Source: a virus
Strand: one strand, 5' to 3'
Virus record (IMG/VR): IMGVR_UViG_3300050010_000309
Span: 1-21,477 of that record
DNA length: 21,477 nt
Shown piece after piece: positions 1-7,287 of the stretch (positions within the stretch are counted from its first letter, which is position 1; every line of letters begins with the position of its first letter). The translations under genes and the position numbers were made by a program. The notes beneath the pieces are model-generated. The model did no database searches, was not told where the DNA came from, and was given only the letters and a program-made list of their open reading frames with translations.

Positions 1-3000
1 ATGTCCGCCAAGTCCCCATACATGTCGGAGAACAACTTGGGGTCTTTGGTGAAGAAAACCGGAATAGCACCCGTTTTCAAGGCGTACCGAATGACCATTG
101 CCGCCTGACGCCCTTTGCCAATGCCCGTCTGATCGCCCACGATAGTTGCGCCGCCGGTCTTGATTTGGTCAATGGCCATAGCCGCGCCGTCAATCTGTTC
201 CGCCGCCGCCACCTTCCGCAATTGTTCCAACGGCATATCCAATTCCTTGGATACCCACTCATCCAACGGCCCAACCCGCTTCACCAAGGCGTCAAGGTAG
301 TTGTGGACCCCTTCCGCGATGGATTTGGGAATGAGCGTCCCAAACGGTTTGGCTTGTGACCGTGGTTCGTAGGGCACCTGATATTCCGTGCCCGCCACCT
401 TGGGGGCTACGTTATCCGGTCGAGGAACCCTTCCAGAGTCAGTTCCGCCGCCTCCTGTTGGGCTTCCTTCGCTGGCATCGGACGACTTTGCACCGCCTGT
501 TCCAGTCCCGCTTTCCAATCCGCCAGTCGGTGGTTCAATTCCGCCGTCATCGTCAGGAGGATTGACGGGCACCGGGGGTGTTTGAGTAGGCCGACCGGCA
601 GCGGGATTAGTTCCGTCTCTTGCAGGTTGTTTTCCAATTGACGGTTTGCTGCCTCGACCTCCCCCGGATTGGCTTCCGCCACGAGAAGGGCGAGGAGCCG
701 GACTTGCAGCCGTAACAGAACCTCCGCCAGTTTTGGTGGGCTGTGGCCCGGTTCCAGTACCACCAGATATTCCGGCTGGTCCACCGGTGCCCAAGGCTTG
801 TCGTTGCTGGTCAATTTCATTTTTAATCCGTTCAGTTCGCTTCCAAACATCATCCCAAGTCGCCAACCGGTCAACACTTTTTGGGCTTAACTCGCCCGTC
901 AGTGGCGTCGCCCGTCGCCCGTTCACCACAATGACCCGCACTGGAAACTTTGCGCCCTGGTTGGAATACAGGTCGCCGTTTACTTCAAAGTTGTCCACCA
1001 CGTTGTAATGCCCGTACAGGTAGTTTTCAAATACCCGTTGCGCCCCCTGCCCGGTGTCGGCGGTGTGGAGCGCCGCGCCCAAGATCATGTAGCCTGCCCC
1101 GTCATCCTTCATGGCTTCCAACGCCTTCAACGAAATCAAGTGTTCCAGCCGCTTGATGCCGTAGCCCCCGTAATTCACGTTGTCCATCCGGCCAAACGGC
1201 GGGTTAGATTTCACGCGGGCAAATTTCTCTTGGGGCTGGAACTGCGTGGCGTCGTTTTCGGTGACAGTCTTGATTCTGTTCGCGCGCAGTTCGTTGGCGC
1301 GGGCGGGATTTTTCTCGTTGGCGTGCGAATCTTCCCAGCGGTCGCCAATCATCAAAGCACCATGCCCGGCGGTAGGCTCGTAGGCGTCCCCCTCACCAAT
1401 GGCATGATTCAGCGCGTAGGCCAGCGGCACAGGCGTCGAATACGCCTGGTCCATCATGCTGGTGGACGTGCGGGCAGTCATCCGGGGTTGGTTGTCGTAC
1501 AGGTGAAGAATACGTTCCATCTTTTCCGCATCCGAAATATCAGTCCGCCGGGCAATCCTGTCCGCCAGCCGGACCACCTGTGCCTCAACCGCTTCTTGCA
1601 TGGCCTTCACCGTCAAGTTTCGCTGGCCCGCCAACCGCCGCAGCATCGCGCTTTTTTCAGCGGGGGTTTTGGACACATGAATCAAATCAATAATGTCAAA
1701 GTCCAGCGCGGGCGGTGCCGTCGCGGCGGTGGGCGTGATGGGTGGCTCTGTTTTGGGCGGCTCTGGCGCCGCGGCGGCGGGCGCTATCTCAAATTCTGGG
1801 TGCGCAACCCGGTCGGTGGCCATTTGAATCCCGTTCCGCGTGGGCCTCATTTCAACCGGTTCCGTCCGGCGCACACCGTTTTCAACGATGGACCGCACAC
1901 CCCGGCTGTCCTCGTAAAGCTCCTGCCCTTGGGCGTTGTGCCCAACTGGTTTCCAAACCTTGTCCGCATCCGTCCACCCACCTGGCGGCGGGCGATTCAT
2001 CATCGTGGGCTTGGGCGGTTGTGGCTCCGGCGCGGCGGAAGGTTCCGGTTTGGCAGGCTCCGGCGCGGGTGGCTGTGGAACATTTTGTTCCACGGGCGGC
2101 GCGGCGGGCGGGGTTTCTTCCGTACCTTTGGTCCCTTTGGTCCCTGCATTCGATGGTTCAACAGGCGAATTCGCTTCCGTGCCTGTGGATTTCGCTGGCG
2201 CGGCGGGAGGTTCTTCCACCGGTTTTGTAGTACTCACCACGGGCGTAATCGGCGCAATGTCCACGGCTCCCAGTGGCTTGGTGTCCGGGTGCGGTTGAAT
2301 GTCCCCCTTCTGAATCAACCGGCTTTCCCCGTTGTCCAGCTTCACGTCCAGCAAATCCCCGCCGTGCTGTTCGCCCTGGACGGTTCCCGGCCCAAAGGTC
2401 GTCATCACCTGGTACGGCACAAACGGCTTCGCTGGAGGCGGCGTAGGCGCGGCGGGCGGGGGTTGTGGTGGCGTGACTGGTTGGCCTGGTCGGCTCTGTG
2501 CTTCCTCCCGGTCTTTGCGGGCTTGCTCCTTTTCCGCCTCCCGCTCCGGGGACAAGGGGGCCGGGGTGTAAGTCGGTGGTGCCTTGGGCGTGGGTTTCAC
2601 CGGCCCCAGCGTGTCCTTGAATGCTTGAACGATTCCGCGTGGCGTAATGTTGGGATTCAACTCGCCCGCTGGCACACCGCTGGCCGCGTGACCCGCCGCC
2701 AGTGGCGCAAAAATCCCCGTGTTAATCAACGCGGCTTGCAGCGCGGCAATCTTGCCCGCGTCTTGGTCCTCTTTGGGCTTGCCCAACTCCGTGCCCAGTT
2801 CCGTGGCTTGATCTTTGACCCCCGCCACCATTTGGGCCGAAAATCCCGCCGCGATCAGTTTGCCGATGGTCCCGGCAGGGTTGAGCAACATCATGGACGC
2901 AAACTCCGGCAAGGCTTCACCAATATCCGCCGTCAGCGCCAACTTGGGATTGGTTTTGGCCACACTGGCAATGAACTTGTCCGCCGGGAGTTCGTCCCCG

Positions 3001-3401
3001 CCCTTGTTCATCGCCGCCAGATTGCCGCCATACTCCTTATCCCCCGTTACCTTGGACAACGCATCCGCCGCGCTCAAATAGGCCAGCTTGCCCGGTGCCG
3101 CCGCCAGTGATAAAGCGGCATTTGGCAGGGACTCCGCAAAGCCCACCGGGTCACGCGCCACCGCCGTTTCAAAGTCCGTGGTGTTCGCCATCGGGTCTTG
3201 CACTCCTGCCGCCTTGGCCACGTCGTAGGGGTCCAGCTTGATCTGTGACAGGTCCGGCGGCGCGGCGGGCGCTGCCGTGGCCGTCTTGGTCTTGGGGGTT
3301 GAGTCCAAAACAAATCCTGCTGGTGGTGGTGGCACCGTGGGCGAGTCCAGCACAAAACCGGCTGGCGGTGGTGGGATTACTCCGTTGTCAGGGGTTGCCA
3401 T
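1..3401 (-). CDS. DarB-like N6-adenine methylase / strawberry-notch-type helicase, large polyvalent ejection protein (partial, runs off left edge)
   Basis: The frame is open from ATG 3401 to the window edge (1133 codons), with the C-terminus missing. AAGGA lies just upstream of the ATG, and the start overlaps the previous gene by 25 bp. Residues 10-34 hold two copies of PPPPAGFVLDS. Residues about 90-220 are Ala/Leu-rich and helix-like. A small SH3-like segment (FGPGTVQGE...VKLDNGE) and long Pro/Ala linkers follow. An N6-adenine methyltransferase domain has a motif I-like EPTAGHG (about 675) and motif IV NPPFGR (about 733). After a Gly/Ser/Pro linker (about 845-1000) comes a P-loop, GDQTGIGKGRQ (about 1089), followed by FFTKDPKLF, as in strawberry-notch/DarB helicases. 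In phage P1, DarB is carried in the virion and protects incoming DNA from restriction. By analogy, and because it follows ejection-type genes, I infer an injected antirestriction or DNA-handling protein. Methylase and helicase calls are firm; the role is inferred. Confidence 0.85.
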   Translation of the reverse strand, partial: MATPDNGVIPPPPAGFVLDSPTVPPPPAGFVLDSTPKTKTATAAPAAPPDLSQIKLDPYDVAKAAGVQDPMANTTDFETAVARDPVGFAESLPNAALSLAAAPGKLAYLSAADALSKVTGDKEYGGNLAAMNKGGDELPADKFIASVAKTNPKLALTADIGEALPEFASMMLLNPAGTIGKLIAAGFSAQMVAGVKDQATELGTELGKPKEDQDAGKIAALQAALINTGIFAPLAAGHAASGVPAGELNPNITPRGIVQAFKDTLGPVKPTPKAPPTYTPAPLSPEREAEKEQARKDREEAQSRPGQPVTPPQPPPAAPTPPPAKPFVPYQVMTTFGPGTVQGEQHGGDLLDVKLDNGESRLIQKGDIQPHPDTKPLGAVDIAPITPVVSTTKPVEEPPAAPAKSTGTEANSPVEPSNAGTKGTKGTEETPPAAPPVEQNVPQPPAPEPAKPEPSAAPEPQPPKPTMMNRPPPGGWTDADKVWKPVGHNAQGQELYEDSRGVRSIVENGVRRTEPVEMRPTRNGIQMATDRVAHPEFEIAPAAAAPEPPKTEPPITPTAATAPPALDFDIIDLIHVSKTPAEKSAMLRRLAGQRNLTVKAMQEAVEAQVVRLADRIARRTDISDAEKMERILHLYDNQPRMTARTSTSMMDQAYSTPVPLAYALNHAIGEGDAYEPTAGHGALMIGDRWEDSHANEKNPARANELRANRIKTVTENDATQFQPQEKFARVKSNPPFGRMDNVNYGGYGIKRLEHLISLKALEAMKDDGAGYMILGAALHTADTGQGAQRVFENYLYGHYNVVDNFEVNGDLYSNQGAKFPVRVIVVNGRRATPLTGELSPKSVDRLATWDDVWKRTERIKNEIDQQRQALGTGGPAGISGGTGTGPQPTKTGGGSVTAASPAPRPSRGGSQSGGGRGSKPSIGKQPARDGTNPAAGRPTQTPPVPVNPPDDDGGIEPPTGGLESGTGTGGAKSSDASEGSPTGGGGTDSGRVPRPDNVAPKVAGTEYQVPYEPRSQAKPFGTLIPKSIAEGVHNYLDALVKRVGPLDEWVSKELDMPLEQLRKVAAAEQIDGAAMAIDQIKTGGATIVGDQTGIGKGRQAAMVIRYALKTGAIPVFFTKDPKLFSDMYGDLAD

Positions 3402-4258
3402 TGTCCATCCTTGTAAATCATTTGCTCACCGGTATCCGGGTTGGTCGCTGTGGCGTATGACGGGGTAGAGGCTGGCGCATTGGTCCTTGTGCTGGCCGGT
3501 GCCTGCAACGCCGCCGCCGCCGAAGCCGGAGCCGCACCACCACCAATGAAGTCTTGGGGCTGAGGTTCCGGGTTCTGGGCCAAATAGGTCTTGTCCGCCG
3601 GGTTGTCATTCTGGCCCCAGATCATGCCGGGCTTCGTCTTTGGCGGTTCGCTGGCCTTCCATTTTGCCAGCGCTTGCTCATAAGCAGAGTATTCCTCCTT
3701 GGTCATCTTGAGGGTGTTCCCCGTTGCGGTCTTGACGGTCACAGCGTTATTCACCTTTGGGGTGTCCGCGATTTGCTTCCGCAGCGCCAATAAATCCGCC
3801 GCGTCTTTCAACCGGCCCAAATTGTACCCGGCCAAGTCGCTGTTGCGCTGCGCCGTGTTGTTCGCCCGCTCCTGGCCCAAATCCCCGGACTGCAACACCC
3901 GGGCCGCGTCAATCGCCTGCTGGTTTCCGGTCTGCATGGCGTCCGACTGCTGCTGTTGCTGTTTGAGCGCCAAGGACGCCGCCGCCGCCTGCATGGTCGC
4001 GGCCTGTTGCGCTTGGGCCTGCCGCTGGCCGGCCTGCTGTTGTTGGGCCTGCAAGCCAAGTTCATCCCGCTTCAACGCCAAGGACGCGGCCTGTTCATCG
4101 CCCTGCATTCCCATTTGTTGCTGGGAAAGCTGGTCCCGTTTCAGGCTTTCCAATTCTTCATCCGAAAGTTGCCGGTTGCGCTGGCCCGCGCTCTCGCCCG
4201 CTTCGGCGGCTCCCAAGAACATGCCGGGCGTTACATCTAACCAAGGGGGGATTTGCAT
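3377..4258 (-). CDS. Gln-rich coiled-coil protein, probable internal virion/ejection protein
   Basis: 293 residues. The N-terminus MQIPPWLDVTPGMF resembles the short conserved start of small phage proteins encoded before large polyvalent proteins. Residues about 30-150 are very rich in Gln and Ala with heptad-like spacing, so a long coiled coil is likely. Residues about 225-265 are an Ala/Pro/Thr linker, and the end (TGEQMIYKDGQWQPL) is a compact tail. There is no signal peptide or catalytic motif. It sits between another Ala/Ser/Gln-rich protein and the DarB-like gene, and its last 25 bp overlap the DarB-like start, so translation is probably coupled. By position and composition it resembles podovirus internal core proteins that are ejected with DNA. 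That role is inferred; I do not recognise a named family. Confidence 0.8.
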   Translation of the reverse strand: MQIPPWLDVTPGMFLGAAEAGESAGQRNRQLSDEELESLKRDQLSQQQMGMQGDEQAASLALKRDELGLQAQQQQAGQRQAQAQQAATMQAAAASLALKQQQQQSDAMQTGNQQAIDAARVLQSGDLGQERANNTAQRNSDLAGYNLGRLKDAADLLALRKQIADTPKVNNAVTVKTATGNTLKMTKEEYSAYEQALAKWKASEPPKTKPGMIWGQNDNPADKTYLAQNPEPQPQDFIGGGAAPASAAAALQAPASTRTNAPASTPSYATATNPDTGEQMIYKDGQWQPLTTE

Positions 4259-4261
4259 AGG

Positions 4262-4951
4262 TCAATATCCTTGTCCAAATTCATCGGTGTTAAAACTGCC
4301 CGTGGCGTAAACCGGCAGTCCTGGCAACCCTTCATCTTGCGCCACGGTGGAGGCATACATGCTTTGGGCCGCGCCGTTGGCGTCCGGGAACTCGGAGTAA
4401 TTGCCCATCGCCCCGCCGCCGGAACTCCCGGAGTTGAACGAGCTATACTTGCCCGTGCCGGTCGTGGGGTTGTTCAAATACTGGTTATACAACGATTGCG
4501 CGTAACTACTCGCTGCCTGGGGATTGGGCGCGGCGGCGTTCACGGCGTTTTCTTCCGCAATTCCCGCCATCAGGGACGGGCTTTGCTGCGTGGAGGCGAG
4601 CGTGCTGGTCAAATTATTGTAGTCGCCCACCCCTTGTTGCTGTAATTGTTCGGTCGTGTTCCCGGTAATGTTCATGCCCATCAGGTTGCTCAATGCGCTG
4701 TTGGGCTGGCCCGTGGCGACGCCATGCGCCGCTGCCGTGTTCCCAATGTTCATCATCGTGCCGCTGGATAGCTGGCCATTCAACATGCCTTGAATGTCCC
4801 CCGTCGCGCTTTGGGTCATCGCGCCATAGTTGGGCACGTTCTGGTTAAGCTCGTCCCACACGGACGAGGGCGCACTGATCGCGCCGGGCACCAAACCATA
4901 AGCGCCATTGCCCTGCTGGGGGCTGGGATTGATATTGTAACTTGTAGCCAT
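4262..4951 (-). CDS. Ala/Ser/Gln-rich phage protein, probable virion or internal core protein
   Basis: 229 residues starting ATG at 4951, 18 nt after the previous stop. It is rich in Ala, Ser, Gly, Asn and Gln with several helix-prone stretches (for example EENAVNAAAPNPQAASSYAQ) and a Gly/Ser-rich C-terminus. There are no membrane segments or catalytic motifs. It follows the gp11-like connector and precedes the Gln-rich coiled-coil gene, which is where podoviruses encode small internal virion proteins. The stop (TGA) is followed after one codon by the next ATG, and the two ORFs are in the same frame. I do not recognise the family; the virion role is inferred from position and composition. Confidence 0.75.
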   Translation of the reverse strand: MATSYNINPSPQQGNGAYGLVPGAISAPSSVWDELNQNVPNYGAMTQSATGDIQGMLNGQLSSGTMMNIGNTAAAHGVATGQPNSALSNLMGMNITGNTTEQLQQQGVGDYNNLTSTLASTQQSPSLMAGIAEENAVNAAAPNPQAASSYAQSLYNQYLNNPTTGTGKYSSFNSGSSGGGAMGNYSEFPDANGAAQSMYASTVAQDEGLPGLPVYATGSFNTDEFGQGY

Positions 4952-4969
4952 AATTTTGGGTGTTGATGG

Positions 4970-5995
4970 TTAGAATAATCGCCGCCGTCGCGGACTTCCG
5001 CCGTTAAACACTTCCACTTGAAAAGGCATCTGGCTCACCGGCAACCGGCTTTCCAATTCCATGTTCAGCCGCCGGATGGCCGTTTTCTCAAATTTGTCTC
5101 CCGCGTCCTCGTCCCCCGCTTCCCGCGCATTGATGCTTTGAACCATGCTCTTGATGGCGTCCAGATTGCCGAGACACAGGATGTCCGCATCCACCGTCAC
5201 CGGCTCGTATCCCAGTTTAACCAAGGCGCTCAACCGGTAAACCCTCGTCGGGTCCGCCCCCCGGATTTTGCTGAACAGAAATTCCGGCGAAGTCTGCGCC
5301 CCGTTCCAAATCCCCACCATGCCGGTGGCCACTCCATTGGCATAGGACCAAGCCCGAACCGGACTCGTAGTTACGCTTTTCGTCACCGCCGTCACCAGCG
5401 AGAAAACCTGAGTCGTCACCGGAGCCGCCGCCGCCAGCGTCAACTGCACCCCGCGCTGACTCACCGTGGCTTGTTGCGTGCTGTCAAACTGGTTGGAGTA
5501 AATTTCCTGCCCGTTGGTGTCCAGCCCGTAGATCGTTACAGTGGAGCCGTAGTCGGCGGAATTATCCGCGGTCACTTGGATGGCAAAACAATTTGCTGGC
5601 GTTGGCCCGGCAAACATCGGTTGCGTACCGGAAAATTCGCACACGCTGCCATGATGACCGCCCGGACCCCACGCCGCGCAAAAACCTTCATCCTTGAACC
5701 ACCCCGTCATGCGACCGTCAATCGGTGTGAACGAATACCATTGATTAACCAGTTGCGCCGGGCAGTTGTCCAGGTTCATCGCCAACACCGCATCAATCTT
5801 GCGCGGCCACGTCACCGCGCCAACCACCACCAGCCCGGTCATGGCTTGCACCGTGCCCCACCAACCCGCTTCCCCACCCAAGTCCAGCAGTTGCCGGACG
5901 GCGTCATTGATCTTCTGCGCATACGCCGGGTCATCCACATTGACCTGCGCCACGTTGGCGATGGTCGAAGTTTTGCATTGTCCAAGGGTTAACAT
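4970..5995 (-). CDS. gp11-like structural protein, tail tubular/connector type
   Basis: 341 residues from ATG 5995. A TTG three codons upstream could extend it, but the ATG forms a TGATATG junction with the previous stop, as at two other junctions. The N-terminal half carries a pattern widespread in podovirus-like structural proteins: DAVRQLLDLGGEAGWWGT, then VTWPRKIDAVLAMN, then NQWYSFTP. In related phages this protein is annotated as tail tubular A or a head-tail adaptor. The middle (about 140-230) is beta-rich with a line reading VTIYGLDTNGQEIYS, and the C-terminus ends in a basic RRRR. It lies downstream of the nozzle genes, consistent with assembly of the connector and tail stub. Structural class is well supported; the exact position in the particle is inferred. 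Confidence 0.82.
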   Translation of the reverse strand: MLTLGQCKTSTIANVAQVNVDDPAYAQKINDAVRQLLDLGGEAGWWGTVQAMTGLVVVGAVTWPRKIDAVLAMNLDNCPAQLVNQWYSFTPIDGRMTGWFKDEGFCAAWGPGGHHGSVCEFSGTQPMFAGPTPANCFAIQVTADNSADYGSTVTIYGLDTNGQEIYSNQFDSTQQATVSQRGVQLTLAAAAPVTTQVFSLVTAVTKSVTTSPVRAWSYANGVATGMVGIWNGAQTSPEFLFSKIRGADPTRVYRLSALVKLGYEPVTVDADILCLGNLDAIKSMVQSINAREAGDEDAGDKFEKTAIRRLNMELESRLPVSQMPFQVEVFNGGSPRRRRLF

Positions 5996-5996
5996 A

Positions 5997-7286
5997 TCAA
6001 TCAAAGGTTACGGTAAAGGGCAGTTCGTACAGGCTCCCCGCCACGTTGTAATAAAATTGCACCGCGCCCGGCGTCATCCCGCCGGGATAGGTGATGGTCA
6101 GTTGTGTGCTGCTCAAATACTGGCAGGCAAATTGGGTTACGCTCACCGTGCCAAACTGCAACACCCCTCCTTGTGACGGATCAAACCCGGTGCCGGTGAA
6201 GGTCAACAGCCCGTCATTGACGGACGTGGGATTGGGCGAACAACTGGCAAATGTGGCGGCATTAGGTTGCACGTTCACTTCGCCGGATTGTGGACTTTCC
6301 CCGCTATTGGCCGTGGCCGTCACTTTGTAAAAATACGTCGCGTCATACCGCAGCCCGGTATCTGTGTAATCCGTCCCACTAATCCCGCTGGCGCAAAGCG
6401 TTGCGGTGCCGGAAGCGGTCCCCCGGTAAAGGTTGAACGCGGTGGCCCCCGCCGGAGCCGTCCAACTCACGGTAGCCGCATAATAGCCTTGCGTGACCTC
6501 CACCCCGCTTGGTGCGGTCAAAGCATTCGGGGTACACGTCACCGCCGCGCACTGCGGCCCCTCGACTCCGTTTATGACCGCGCTGACCGTATAGCTGTAA
6601 GTCGTGGCCGCCGTCAAACCGGCATCTTGGTACGTCAAACTGGAAGTCCCGCAAACCACCGAGCCGTTGCGGTAAAGGTTGTACGTCACACTGGGAAACA
6701 GCGTATCCCCCGCCACCGCCGACCAACTCAAATCGCTCTGGTAATAATCCGTTGTCGCGGCCAGCCCGGTCGGCGCTGTGGGTATCAGTCCCGCCGCGCT
6801 CACCGATGCGGTCTGCGGACTTTCCCCGCGCACCGTGTAAATCGTCACCGTGTAATAGTACGTCGTCCCGGCAACTACTGTGCTGTCGGTATAGGTGGCG
6901 GCGCTGGTGGAGGCCAGTTTGGTGAAGGTCACATTGTCCTTGCTGCGATAGACGTTGTAGGCGTAATTCGGCGAGGAAGCCGCCGTCCACGTTAACACGA
7001 TCTGGCCATAATCCCCCGTCGCCGCCAATCCCGTTGGTCCGCTGGTCACTGGGGCCGGACTGCCAGGAATGATGGTCATTGGCGCGGTCGCCAGATATGC
7101 CGCATTGATCTGGGCGAGAATCGCCGCCGCGTCCGTCGCGTCCGTGGCCGGAATCAGCGTGGCGGTCGGGTTGCTCGTGACGAGATTGACATAGTTTGAG
7201 CCGTCATAAAACATGGCGTCAATCGCGTCCAGAAACACTTGAATCTGGTTGCTACCGGAGTAAGGTAAAAGAATGGCTCGTCGCAT
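5997..7286 (-). CDS. Tail protein with three FnIII domains and a C-terminal IPT/TIG-like domain
   Basis: 429 residues. I chose ATG 7286, which follows the previous stop as TGATATG, rather than an upstream in-frame ATG at 7343 lying inside the nozzle gene. Residues about 1-80 form a unique head. Three fibronectin type III repeats follow, at about 83-170, 171-260 and 262-345. Each begins with a PTGLAAT- or PSGVEVT-like strand and contains W, YNVYR/YNLYR/FNLYR and a TYYY/TYSY/TYFY strand. The last about 85 residues (NDGLLTFTGTGFDPSQG ...) look like an IPT/TIG immunoglobulin-like fold. Such domains decorate phage tails and may bind surface carbohydrate. There is no catalytic motif. The tail role is inferred from domain type and neighbours. 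Confidence 0.85.
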   Translation of the reverse strand: MRRAILLPYSGSNQIQVFLDAIDAMFYDGSNYVNLVTSNPTATLIPATDATDAAAILAQINAAYLATAPMTIIPGSPAPVTSGPTGLAATGDYGQIVLTWTAASSPNYAYNVYRSKDNVTFTKLASTSAATYTDSTVVAGTTYYYTVTIYTVRGESPQTASVSAAGLIPTAPTGLAATTDYYQSDLSWSAVAGDTLFPSVTYNLYRNGSVVCGTSSLTYQDAGLTAATTYSYTVSAVINGVEGPQCAAVTCTPNALTAPSGVEVTQGYYAATVSWTAPAGATAFNLYRGTASGTATLCASGISGTDYTDTGLRYDATYFYKVTATANSGESPQSGEVNVQPNAATFASCSPNPTSVNDGLLTFTGTGFDPSQGGVLQFGTVSVTQFACQYLSSTQLTITYPGGMTPGAVQFYYNVAGSLYELPFTVTFD

Positions 7287-7287
7287 A

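Noticed and set aside
407-877. 156-residue minus-strand ORF overlapping the DarB-like gene
   Set aside because: It lies in another frame over the Gly/Ser/Pro linker, where any frame stays open. It shows no family signal and would need overprinting.
1008-3110. 700-residue plus-strand ORF rich in Arg and Gly
   Set aside because: It is the antisense frame of the DarB-like gene. Its composition (Arg/Gly/His/Trp) is typical of a GC-rich shadow, and the minus frame has methylase and P-loop motifs.
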